From DASZBX01 sp035943635 (GTDB lineage Bacteria; Actinomycetota; Actinomycetes; Streptomycetales; Catenulisporaceae), in assembly GCA_035943635.1 (NCBI GenBank), contig DASZBX010000143.1:36858-100857 (forward strand): 64,000 nt of DNA. The letters are read 5' to 3'. Each line of letters starts with the position of its first letter. Position 1 is the first letter of the stretch. The notes below the pieces were generated by a model. That model had not been told where the DNA came from and did no database searches. It was given only the letters and a program-made list of their open reading frames with translations. Position numbers and translations under genes: made by a program. This document shows positions 39,857-47,540 of this stretch, piece after piece.

Positions 39857-40911
39857 GCCGGCATCACCGGTTCCATGGTCAGTCCGGTGTCCGCCGGCAG
39901 TTGGTAGCGCAGGTTCACGGCCTGGATGGCCTGGCCCGCGGCGCCCTTGATCAGGTTGTCCAGGGCCGCGAGCACGACGATCCGCTCGCCGTCCGGGTCG
40001 TACATGACCGTCACGTCGCAGTAGTTCGAGCCGAGCACGGCCTGCGGGTCGGGCACCGGAATCAGCGTCTCGTTGTTCCGGCGCACCCGGACGAACCGCT
40101 GTCCCTTGTAGAACCGCAGGTAGGCCCGGTGCAGCGCACGCTCGTCCACCGGGTCGTCGGTGTAGGCGTAGATGCTGGCGAGCAGTCCGCGCACGTTGGA
40201 CACGCCGTACGCCGACATCGCCAGCGACCCGATCCCGCCGGGCTTGCTGCGTTCCAGGAAGTCGCTGACCTCGGCGGCGTGCCGGTGCCCGGTGGGCGCG
40301 TAGGGGGCGATCGCGCCGCTGCGGAACGGGTGCAGGTCCGGGACGCGCAGCTGCAGGCCGCCGCCGCTCGATCCGCTCTTGCCGTCCACCACGACCGTGC
40401 GCAGGTTCAGGCCCAGGCCCTGGACCAGCGGGGCGAGCCCGAGTGTGATCGCGGTGGCGTAGCAGCCGGGGACCGAGATCAGCGGGGCGTCCACCAGCTG
40501 GTCGCCGATCAGCTCGGGCACGCCGTAGACGAAGCGGTCGGCCAGGGTGGTGGCCCGCTCGGCCTTCGGGTACCAGCGCTCGTGCAGCTTCGGGTCGCGG
40601 ATCCGGAACGCGCCGCTCAGGTCGACCACGGCCGCGACCCGGTCGGCCAGCTGCTGCGCGAGCCGCGCGGAGACCGGGGCGGGCGTGGCCAGGAACACCA
40701 CGTCGCACCGCTCGGCCATCACGTCCGGGTCGACCGCCTCGACGGCCAGGCCCAGGTCCAGCCGCAGCCCGGGGTGCAGCTGCGCGGGACGCCGCCCGAC
40801 GCTGGAGGAGCCACCGAGGAAGGTCAGCTCGAATTCGGGGTGCTGGGTGACGAGCCGGATCAGCTCGCCGCCGGTCAGCCCGGACGCGCCGACGATGCCC
40901 ACCCGGATCAT
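39853..40911 (-). CDS. lysY: LysY/ArgC-like LysW-semialdehyde dehydrogenase, 352 aa
   Basis: N-acetyl-glutamyl-phosphate reductase family: NADP-binding GASGLTGGEL (residues 9-18) and the active-site Cys at residue 150 in VPGCYAT, followed by GKSGSSGGG and a HxxE-type region HRHAAEV. It would reduce the acyl phosphate made by LysZ to the semialdehyde while still on LysW. ATG 40911 overlaps the LysX stop. The order LysW-LysX-LysY-LysZ differs from many lysine clusters but keeps all four steps together. Confidence 0.88.
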   Translation of the reverse strand: MIRVGIVGASGLTGGELIRLVTQHPEFELTFLGGSSSVGRRPAQLHPGLRLDLGLAVEAVDPDVMAERCDVVFLATPAPVSARLAQQLADRVAAVVDLSGAFRIRDPKLHERWYPKAERATTLADRFVYGVPELIGDQLVDAPLISVPGCYATAITLGLAPLVQGLGLNLRTVVVDGKSGSSGGGLQLRVPDLHPFRSGAIAPYAPTGHRHAAEVSDFLERSKPGGIGSLAMSAYGVSNVRGLLASIYAYTDDPVDERALHRAYLRFYKGQRFVRVRRNNETLIPVPDPQAVLGSNYCDVTVMYDPDGERIVVLAALDNLIKGAAGQAIQAVNLRYQLPADTGLTMEPVMPA

Positions 40912-41756
40912 GCGATCACCTCCTGCAGGTGGCGCACGACGGCAGACGGGATGTCCGCGCCGGTCGCCGTCGCGACTCCGCGCCAGGCCGGCGCGTGGTT
41001 GACCTCGTTGACGAGGTAGCCCGACTCGTGGGTGAACAGGTCGACCCCGTAGATGCCGGGGCCGAGGCAGTCCACCACGCTGTCGACGACCTTCTGCACT
41101 TCCAGGTCCAGCCCCAGCGGCCGGCTCTGGTTGCCCAGGGCGGCGTTGCTGCGCCAGTCCCCGCCCGCGCTCTGGAACTCGGCGGCGGCGACGATCTCCC
41201 GGCCGACCACCAGGCAGCGGATCGACCCGCCGCCGAGGTAGGGCTCGATCAGGCAGGCCTGTTCGAAGGCGTGGCCGAGGTCTTCGACGTAGTCGTACAC
41301 GGAGTGCGCCAGGTCGCGGTCGCGCAGCAGGGTGACCCGCTTGCCCATCCCGCCGTAGACCGGCTTGAGCACGGCCGGCAGGCCGAGCTCGTCCAGCGCC
41401 TGGTCGAAGTCCTTGCGCGACAGGGCCAGCCGGAAGTCCGGCACCGGCACCCCGGCCTCGCGCAGCACGGCCCGCAGGACCAGCTTGTTCTCGCACGCGT
41501 GGATCGCGTCGGCGGTGTTCAGGACCCTGATGCCGTCGGCCTCGGCCAGCGTGGCGATCAGGCCGCCGCGGGTGTAGCTGCGGCTGCGCACCAGCAGCGC
41601 GTCGTAGTCCCGCAGGGAGGGCGCGTCCCGGTGCCCGATGCACAGGGACTCGTCGTTGACCCAGTCCAGCTGCAGGCCGGACCGTTCGGCGGCCTGCATC
41701 AGCTGGCGCTCCTCCCAGCTGATCCGGTCCGCGACGACCGCGATTCGGTTGGCCAT
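40908..41756 (-). CDS. lysX: LysX-type LysW-amino acid ligase, 282 aa
   Basis: ATP-grasp ligase of the LysX/ArgX/RimK group: ATP-grasp segment LPAVLKPVYGGMGK (about residue 130), a Gly-rich loop, and a C-terminal metal/substrate motif VNEVNHAPAWRG. LysX joins the alpha-amino group of a substrate amino acid to the gamma-carboxylate of the C-terminal Glu of LysW. Here the adjacent LysW ends in Gln, so its loading is unexpected. ATG 41756 follows LysW closely (TGAGATG). The usual amino acid is glutamate or aminoadipate; specificity here is unknown. Confidence 0.85.
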   Translation of the reverse strand: MANRIAVVADRISWEERQLMQAAERSGLQLDWVNDESLCIGHRDAPSLRDYDALLVRSRSYTRGGLIATLAEADGIRVLNTADAIHACENKLVLRAVLREAGVPVPDFRLALSRKDFDQALDELGLPAVLKPVYGGMGKRVTLLRDRDLAHSVYDYVEDLGHAFEQACLIEPYLGGGSIRCLVVGREIVAAAEFQSAGGDWRSNAALGNQSRPLGLDLEVQKVVDSVVDCLGPGIYGVDLFTHESGYLVNEVNHAPAWRGVATATGADIPSAVVRHLQEVIA

Positions 41757-41757
41757 C

Positions 41758-41943
41758 TCACTGGCCCCAGTCGCGCAGCTGCACTTCGACCATCTGCAGG
41801 GTCAGCCGTCCGTCGCGGACCTCTTCGACCCGCAGCGTCAGCATGCACTCGGGGCAGGAGAGGGTTTCGCCCTGCACCAGCTCCGGCACGGTCAGGTCCG
41901 TCTCGCACTCGGGGCACGAACCGGACACGACAACAGCACTCAT
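41758..41943 (-). CDS. lysW: LysW-type amino-group carrier protein, copy 1, 61 aa
   Basis: A small zinc protein with two CPEC knuckles (C10/C13 and C30/C33), an acidic C-terminal half and the DWG-x C-terminus typical of amino-group carriers. Here the last residue is Gln (RDWGQ), not the Glu to which known LysX enzymes attach the substrate. The protein is identical from residue 3 onward to copy 2 at 47101-47286. GGGAG lies upstream of the paired starts (an extra Met at 41946 is possible). It precedes LysX by one base. Confidence 0.88.
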   Translation of the reverse strand: MSAVVVSGSCPECETDLTVPELVQGETLSCPECMLTLRVEEVRDGRLTLQMVEVQLRDWGQ

Positions 41944-42002
41944 CACTCAGACTCCCATCTCGGTTGACGAACTGTGCAGAACCGGCCGCACCGGCCGGGG
42001 GC

Positions 42003-43157
42003 TCACGCGGCCTGGAAGTCGACCGCGGCCTTGACCACGGCGTCGCGGTCCAGCACCGGCGCGCCGGTGCTCTCCTGGCGGTCGACCAGCCACGGGGTGA
42101 ACGCGTCCACGTCCACCTCCACGCCCGAGTCGGCCAGCGCCCACGCGACCAGCGGGGCCGTCAGGCGGGTGCGCACCCGCAGCTGCCGCACGCCGCCGAC
42201 CAGTTCGGCCGGCAGGGTCTCGTAGGCCTCCGGGTGGGTCAGCTGGCCGGGCAGCTCGTACGCGAACGCGTGGTCCGTGGTCGGCCCGGACTGGAACGCC
42301 TCGCCCAGCCCGGCCCCGGCCAGCGCCACCCGGGAAAGCTTGGTCAGGTGGGTCAGGTCGAACCGGGTGTCGCCGTGGATCACCCGCAGCGAGGTCAGCA
42401 GCTCGGCCAGCGGCGCGTTGCCGCCGCGCTCGCCGATCCCGCCGACCGTGGCCGACACCCACTGCGCCCCGGCCCGGACCGCGGCCAGCGAGTTGGCCAC
42501 GGCCAGGCCCAGCATGTTGTGCGAGTGGATCTCGATCTCGGACCCGTCGATCGCGGTCAGCGCCGCGATCTTCTCCTGCATCTGCCACGGGGACAGGCAG
42601 GCGACCGTCTCGGCCAGCCGGAACCGGTCCGCCCCGGCCGCGAAGCCGCCGGCCACGTACGGCACCAGCCGCTCCAGCGGGGTGCGGGCGCCGTCCTCGC
42701 CGCTGAACGTGACGTGGAACCCGCGGTCCTTGGCCTCGCCGACCGCGGCCCGGGCCAGCACGTCCAGGAACTTCGCGCTCGCGGAGCCGAGCTTCAGGGA
42801 CGCGTGCAGCTCGGAGGTCGGGATCGAGTACATGATGTGCCGCACGCCCAGGCGCCCGGCCTCCTCCAGCGCCGACACGACCTGGCGCCGGTCGCGCACC
42901 ATCACCAGGGTCATGCTGCGCTCCGGGGTCACCTCCTCGTGCACCGCGGTGATCAGGCCGGCGTCCTTGGAACCGGCGCCGGAGATCATCCCGACCTCGA
43001 CCAGTTCGACGCCGGTCCGCACCAGCAGGCGCGCGATCGTCGAGGCGTCCCGCGGGCCGAACTCCACCCCGCCCATGTGCGCCGAGTCCCGCAGGGTCGC
43101 GTCGGAGATGCGGGGCAGCCCCGGAAGGCCGTGATTGTGTTCGGACACTGTCGTCAT
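42003..43157 (-). CDS. DRE-TIM metallolyase-superfamily synthase/lyase, 384 aa
   Basis: Homocitrate-synthase/HMG-lyase-like TIM barrel: N-terminal DATLRDSAH metal motif (the usual DRDGxQ region is altered), HSHNMLG as the metal-binding His pair (about residue 225) and GGIGERGGNAPL. Such enzymes condense acetyl-CoA with a 2-oxo acid or cleave the reverse. GAAGGAGG precedes ATG 43157. It leads the LysW-LysX operon. It might build or break the carbon skeleton that LysW carries; with no aconitase or dehydrogenase nearby, a standard homocitrate route is unlikely. Confidence 0.82.
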   Translation of the reverse strand: MTTVSEHNHGLPGLPRISDATLRDSAHMGGVEFGPRDASTIARLLVRTGVELVEVGMISGAGSKDAGLITAVHEEVTPERSMTLVMVRDRRQVVSALEEAGRLGVRHIMYSIPTSELHASLKLGSASAKFLDVLARAAVGEAKDRGFHVTFSGEDGARTPLERLVPYVAGGFAAGADRFRLAETVACLSPWQMQEKIAALTAIDGSEIEIHSHNMLGLAVANSLAAVRAGAQWVSATVGGIGERGGNAPLAELLTSLRVIHGDTRFDLTHLTKLSRVALAGAGLGEAFQSGPTTDHAFAYELPGQLTHPEAYETLPAELVGGVRQLRVRTRLTAPLVAWALADSGVEVDVDAFTPWLVDRQESTGAPVLDRDAVVKAAVDFQAA

Positions 43158-43370
43158 GCTTCCTCCTTCTCTCAGGCCGGCGTGGGTTTCGCCGGGCTCT
43201 GCGATGGTCCGCCGGGCTCGCGCGGGGCGGACGCGTCACGCTGATCAGGAACGATGTGTGGAGCGCGACACTGATCATCATCCGGGATGTGATGTAAGCC
43301 CGAAACAGGGCCCTTGTATGGGGCTGATAAGAACCTTCATGGAATGTCAGGTCCCGCTCGGGGCATGCGA

Positions 43371-43416
43371 GAACGCCCCTGCCGGGAGCGGGACACTCCG
43401 CGGATCAGGGGCGTTC
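43371..43416. terminator. Hairpin between the FAH gene and the LysW operon
   Basis: GAACGCCCCTG (43371-43381) and CAGGGGCGTTC (43406-43416) pair perfectly with a 24-base loop, 50 bases after the FAH-family gene's stop. No T tract follows. It probably ends the upstream operon; the promoter for the LysW-LysX operon should lie between 43158 and 43370, where I see no strong -10/-35 pair. Confidence 0.5.
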
Positions 43417-43466
43417 GGGTGGCGGCCGGGCCGGGCCGGCTTGAAACAGAGACCTTATTCCCTGGT

Positions 43467-44354
43467 TCAGTCCTTGCCGAGGTACTTGACCGTGTTGGCC
43501 AGCACCACGCCGTGGCTGGAGACGTCCAGGACCATCCGGTCGCCGTTCTCGATCCGGAACCCGTCGTGGTAGGTGGCCTTGTCCGCGCCGAGGAACAGGT
43601 AGTTGACCAGTCCGGGCTGGCGCAGGGTCGGGTGCGAGAAGAGGAACCCGGTCATGTCCGGGATCCGCTGGAAGATCGAGTCGGTGCCGCAGGAGAACGG
43701 GCCCTGCCAGGCCGGCTCGCCGTCGCGCTCGACGGTCACCGTGCCGGTCACCGTGACCGGCGGCGGCTCCAGGAACAGCCACGGCGTGATCGAGGTCTCA
43801 CACAGCTTGGCGTACGGGGTCCAGGCCCACATCTTCTTCATGTGCAGGCCGATGTCGTTCAGGTCGTTGCCGAATGTGTAGCCGGCGTAGTGCGGCTCGC
43901 CCTCGTCGTCGTTGACGAACACCAGGACCACCTCGGGCTCCTCCAGCAGCCAGACCGGGTCGGCCGGGGTCAGCAGCGGGTCCTCGGGCAGGCGCAGCCA
44001 GGAGCCGAAGCCCTTGATGTAGTAGTTCGGCGGGACGAACTCCTCGTCCGGTTCCGGGTCCCGGTCGAACTTCGAGCGGTGCGTGCCCATGAAACCGTTG
44101 ATCAGGGCGTTGTTGGTGCCGGTCGGCAGCAGCGGGGGCAGGAACCGCAGGCCCGGGTCGTCCGCGGCCACGGTCCGCTGCCCGCCGCCCTCGGCCGCGG
44201 CGGCTTCGACCTGTTCGGGGCCGCCGTCCGCGACGATCTCCTCGCGCAGCCGGCCGTCGGCGATCGGGGTCAGGGTGAGCGGCCGGCCGGGCTCGGGCAG
44301 GCCGCGGCCGGCGTACCGCCGGCCCTGATATTCGCATTCGAAGATGATGGGCAT
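43467..44354 (-). CDS. Fumarylacetoacetate-hydrolase-family enzyme, 295 aa
   Basis: The C-terminal two thirds show FAH-fold features: a Glu-rich metal-binding region (WLLEEPEVVLVFV), GYTFGNDLND with Asp ligand, and a lysine-rich KKMWAWTPYAKLCETS segment. Members cleave carbon-carbon bonds, hydrate or decarboxylate 2-keto acids and related compounds. GGAG precedes ATG 44354. It belongs to the cluster's second operon after the exporter. Likely it transforms a keto-acid intermediate; the substrate cannot be told. Confidence 0.8.
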   Translation of the reverse strand: MPIIFECEYQGRRYAGRGLPEPGRPLTLTPIADGRLREEIVADGGPEQVEAAAAEGGGQRTVAADDPGLRFLPPLLPTGTNNALINGFMGTHRSKFDRDPEPDEEFVPPNYYIKGFGSWLRLPEDPLLTPADPVWLLEEPEVVLVFVNDDEGEPHYAGYTFGNDLNDIGLHMKKMWAWTPYAKLCETSITPWLFLEPPPVTVTGTVTVERDGEPAWQGPFSCGTDSIFQRIPDMTGFLFSHPTLRQPGLVNYLFLGADKATYHDGFRIENGDRMVLDVSSHGVVLANTVKYLGKD

Positions 44355-44414
44355 GGCTGCGGGACACTCCTCGGGTTGGGGATCGGCGGGAGGCAGGTGA
44401 TGGTTTGTGCGTTG

Positions 44415-45650
44415 CTAGCGCCGGACGGCCGGGAAGCCGTGGGCGCGGGCGGCGACCACGAGCAGCAGGGTCGGGACCAGCAGGAGCGGCAGGGACCAGG
44501 GCAGGGCGCCGATGCCGGCGGCCTCGATCACGCCGCCGATCACCCCGCCGCCGACCATCGCGACGTTCCACAGCGTGACCAGCATGGCCTGGGCCGCGTC
44601 GGCCGCGTCCCCGCCGGCCTGGCCCGCGGCGGTCTGCAGCAGGGTCGGCGTGCCGCCCCAGCCCAGACCCCACAGCGCCGCGGCGACGTACACCAGGGCG
44701 TGCGTCCCGGAGGCCGCGCCCAGCAGCGCGCCGGCCGCGGCGACCAGCAGCGTGCAGGCCAGGGTCAGGGTCCGGACGCGGCCGTGGATGTAGACGCCGA
44801 CGACCCAGATGCTGGCCAGGCAGGCGACGCCGAAGACGAGCAATACCGCGTCGGTCTGCGAACCCATGCCGTTGTGGTGCAGGAACGTGGCGACATAGGT
44901 GTAGAGGATGGTGTGCGCCAGGACGAACAGCAGCGTGACCAGCAGCACCGCCGAGACGCCCGGCACCCGCAGGGTGCTGCGCATGGGGATCTTGCCGCCG
45001 GACTTCTGGCCCGGGTAGTCGGGCACGACCACCGCGATCCAGCCGAGCAGCAGCACGGTCAGGCCGGTCATGGCCAGGAAGCTGATCCGCCAGGAGGCGA
45101 CCTGGCCCAGGAAGGTGCCGGCCGGCACGCCCAGGGACAGGGCCAGCGGGATCCCGGTCATCGCGATCGCGATCGCCCGCCCGGCCTGGTGCGGGGCGAC
45201 CATCCGGCGGGCGTACCCGGCCAGCATGGCCCAGGCCAGCCCGGCCGCGATCCCGGCGATGAACCGGCCGGCCAGGGTGAGCGGGTAGGACGCGGAGACC
45301 GCGGTGACCGTGTTGGCCACGGCGAAGCCGATCATCGCGGTCAGCAGCAGCTTCTTGCGGTTCCAACCGGAGGTGGCGGCGGACAGCGGGATCGCGGTGA
45401 GCACGGTCCCGAGCGCGTAGACGGTCACCGTCTGCCCGGTGGCCGACTCGCTCACCCGCAGGCTGCCGCTCATCGCGGGCAGCAGCCCGGCCGGCAGGGT
45501 CTCGGTGAGGCTGGTGATGAACACGGCGACGGCCAGCGCGACCAGCGAGGCCATCGGCAGCCTGCGGTCGGCGGCCGGGTCCGGGCCGGGGGTGTCCGGC
45601 AGCGGGGGCGGAGGGGTGACGGTGTCGATGGACGACTCTGCATTACTCAT
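44415..45650 (-). CDS. MFS drug/metabolite exporter, 411 aa
   Basis: About twelve membrane segments, with the motif A-type loop after TM2 (SGWNRKK) and typical drug:proton antiporter features. The N-terminal 35 residues are soluble and Pro-rich. ATG 45650 was chosen; an upstream TTG would lengthen it only within the promoter. It is preceded by a promoter-operator shared with the MerR/SDR promoter. Likely exports the cluster's product. Confidence 0.88.
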   Translation of the reverse strand: MSNAESSIDTVTPPPPLPDTPGPDPAADRRLPMASLVALAVAVFITSLTETLPAGLLPAMSGSLRVSESATGQTVTVYALGTVLTAIPLSAATSGWNRKKLLLTAMIGFAVANTVTAVSASYPLTLAGRFIAGIAAGLAWAMLAGYARRMVAPHQAGRAIAIAMTGIPLALSLGVPAGTFLGQVASWRISFLAMTGLTVLLLGWIAVVVPDYPGQKSGGKIPMRSTLRVPGVSAVLLVTLLFVLAHTILYTYVATFLHHNGMGSQTDAVLLVFGVACLASIWVVGVYIHGRVRTLTLACTLLVAAAGALLGAASGTHALVYVAAALWGLGWGGTPTLLQTAAGQAGGDAADAAQAMLVTLWNVAMVGGGVIGGVIEAAGIGALPWSLPLLLVPTLLLVVAARAHGFPAVRR

Positions 45651-45660
45651 GACTGGATGC

Positions 45661-45689
45661 TGGAACCTTTCCACTAATGGGAGAGTCAA
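45661..45689 (-). promoter_or_regulatory. MFS promoter-operator: TTGACT-N10-TGGAA-N3-TTCCA
   Basis: On the minus strand TTGACT (45689-45684) is followed after 10 bases by the palindrome TGGAA-AGG-TTCCA (45673-45661). The identical arrangement precedes the SDR gene at 49803, suggesting one regulator, probably the MerR protein at 49326-49700, binds both. Confidence 0.65.
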
Positions 45690-45752
45690 GTCCCCAGGCG
45701 GCTGGTCGGGCGGCCGCCGGCCGGACCGGAGCCCCCGTGGGGCCGCCGGGGG

Positions 45753-47039
45753 TCAGTGCCCGGCCGCGGGGACGCCGGCCAGGTCGGCCAGGGCGGCCCG
45801 GATCCGGTCCACGTTCTGCCGGATCCACGGCAGCCGCAGCGGGTCCGGCGCGGTCAGCGCGGCGTCGCGCCGCGCGTCGTCCTCGCCGTAGAGCCGGCTG
45901 GTCGCGGCCCGGATCCGCAGGGTTCCCGGGGCCTCGCCGAAGGCGCCGGCCGCCAGCACCCCGATGCCGTGGCGCTCGCCGAGGTAGCGGGCCAGGTCCT
46001 CGCCGTCGTACACGTCGTGCTCCTTGGCCAGGCGGTCGCGGAGCGGTTCGAAGTCCGGGTAGAGGTAGCAGGTCGCGCGGACCGGGTTGATCAGCGCCCC
46101 GGCCGCGGTGAAGCAGTCGGCGACCGCGCGCGCCACGGCCTCGTGCAGCCGGCGGCTGGCCGCGACCCGCTCGACCACCTCCGGCGGTTCGCCGAACGCG
46201 TAGGCCGCCGCGGACTGCACGGGCGCGGGCGAACTGGACCAGATCTGGCTGGCCACGGAGACCAGGCGGCCGTGCAGGGCGCGCCCGGCGGCGCCGTCGG
46301 GCAGGTTCGCCACCCCGGTGCGCCAGCCCCCGACGGCCAGGTTCTTGGTCAGGCCGGTGGTCACCACGGTGCGTTCCGGCGCGTGCCGGGCCGGGGACTC
46401 GGCCGGGGCCGCGGCGTCGTAGACCAGGTCGCAGTAGATCTCGTCGGAGATGATGACCAGGTCCAGGTCCCGGGCGGCGGCCGCGAGCCGGCGCACGGTC
46501 TGGGCCGAGGCGACGGTCCCGGTCGGGTTGTCCGGGACGGTCACGACCACGCTGCGCGGATCCCGGCCGGCCGCGCGGGCCGCGGTCACGGCCTCGCGCA
46601 GCCGGTCCGGGTCGGGCACGCCGCCCTGGCCGGGCCCGATCGGCACCGGGATCGGCCGGGCGCCGGCCAGCGCGGCCTGGGCGCCGTAGCTGACCCAGCC
46701 CGGGACCGGGACGACCACGTCGCCGCCGATCGCGAGCATCAGGGCGAACAGCAGCGGCTTGCTGCCCGGGCCGGCCACGACCAGCCCGGGATCGCCGGCC
46801 AGGCCGCGCCGGGCCCAGTAACCGGCGGCCGCGGCGCGCAGTTCGAGGCTGCCGGACACCGGACCGTACGCGTTCTGGCCGGCCGCGGCGGCCAGCCGTT
46901 CGCGCAGGGCGGGGAGCACCGGCAGGCCGATCTCCCCGCTGGCCATGGACAGGACGCTCTCCCCGGCTTGCCGCCGCCGGGCCAGGGCCTCGTCGGCGGC
47001 CAGGGTCGCCGACATGGGGATGGACGGTGCTTCGGGCAC
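45753..47039 (-). CDS. Class I PLP-dependent aminotransferase, 428 aa
   Basis: AspAT-family: PLP lysine in TTGLTKNLAVGG (about residue 235), NPTG (about residue 170) and DEIYCDLVYD. An Ala-rich N-terminus and a C-terminal Arg that binds the substrate carboxylate (ATSRLYGE region) are present. It transfers amino groups to 2-oxo acids or aldehydes. GGAG precedes GTG 47039. Unlike the lysine pathway LysJ, which is class III, this is class I. It lies between LysW copy 2 and the MFS exporter. Confidence 0.87.
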   Translation of the reverse strand: MPEAPSIPMSATLAADEALARRRQAGESVLSMASGEIGLPVLPALRERLAAAAGQNAYGPVSGSLELRAAAAGYWARRGLAGDPGLVVAGPGSKPLLFALMLAIGGDVVVPVPGWVSYGAQAALAGARPIPVPIGPGQGGVPDPDRLREAVTAARAAGRDPRSVVVTVPDNPTGTVASAQTVRRLAAAARDLDLVIISDEIYCDLVYDAAAPAESPARHAPERTVVTTGLTKNLAVGGWRTGVANLPDGAAGRALHGRLVSVASQIWSSSPAPVQSAAAYAFGEPPEVVERVAASRRLHEAVARAVADCFTAAGALINPVRATCYLYPDFEPLRDRLAKEHDVYDGEDLARYLGERHGIGVLAAGAFGEAPGTLRIRAATSRLYGEDDARRDAALTAPDPLRLPWIRQNVDRIRAALADLAGVPAAGH

Positions 47040-47100
47040 GATGGCTCCAACGGTGCGCAGGTGGCAGACGGTGGTCGGATGCGGTCTCCCGCAGGTGTGG

Positions 47101-47286
47101 TCACTGGCCCCAGTCGCGCAGCTGGACCTCGACCATCTGCAGGGTCAGCCGCCCGTCGCGGACCTCTTCGACCCGCAGGGTGAGCATGCACTCGGGGCAG
47201 GAGAGGGTCTCGCCCTGCACCAGCTCCGGCACGGTCAGATCCGTCTCGCACTCGGGGCACGAACCCGACACGACGACAGCAGTCAT
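47101..47286 (-). CDS. lysW: LysW-type amino-group carrier protein, copy 2, 61 aa
   Basis: Identical in amino acid sequence to copy 1 at 41758-41943 from residue 3, including CPEC...CPEC and the unusual RDWGQ end, but nine or ten silent base differences separate them, so the pair is not a fresh duplication and both are under selection. ATG 47286 follows GGGAG with 8 bases. It heads the operon of aminotransferase, exporter and FAH-family enzyme. Confidence 0.86.
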   Translation of the reverse strand: MTAVVVSGSCPECETDLTVPELVQGETLSCPECMLTLRVEEVRDGRLTLQMVEVQLRDWGQ

Positions 47287-47483
47287 AATCCAGACTCCCA
47301 ACAATGAATGAATCCCGAAAAGCAGCCGGAAACAATGCCCTTCCGGCATGGGCATCGATTTCCCATGCTCCCCCCGGCCGGGGGCCGCGGCAATGTCCGG
47401 CGGGTCAAGTTTCACTGGCCGATTGTTAAGAAACATCAAGGAGTATCAGGGATATATGGCACTGCAAAACCGGTCGCTCGGTG

Positions 47484-47498
47484 TGTCAAATTTTGACA
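47484..47498. promoter_or_regulatory. 15-bp inverted repeat upstream of the isomerase-SDR fusion
   Basis: TGTCAAA-T-TTTGACA (47484-47498) is a perfect inverted repeat, and its right arm contains TTGACA, a possible -35 box for the rightward gene at 47541. No good -10 was seen. It lies in the 254-base gap between two divergent genes of the cluster and looks like a repressor site. Confidence 0.5.
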
Positions 47499-47540
47499 TC
47501 GGCGGCCTTCGGCGGCGCGATCGCCTTCTACGGTGTCCCC

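Noticed and set aside
41758..43157. Standard lysine biosynthesis through aminoadipate
   Set aside because: Aconitase, homoisocitrate dehydrogenase, LysJ and LysK-type genes are absent, and LysW ends in Gln.
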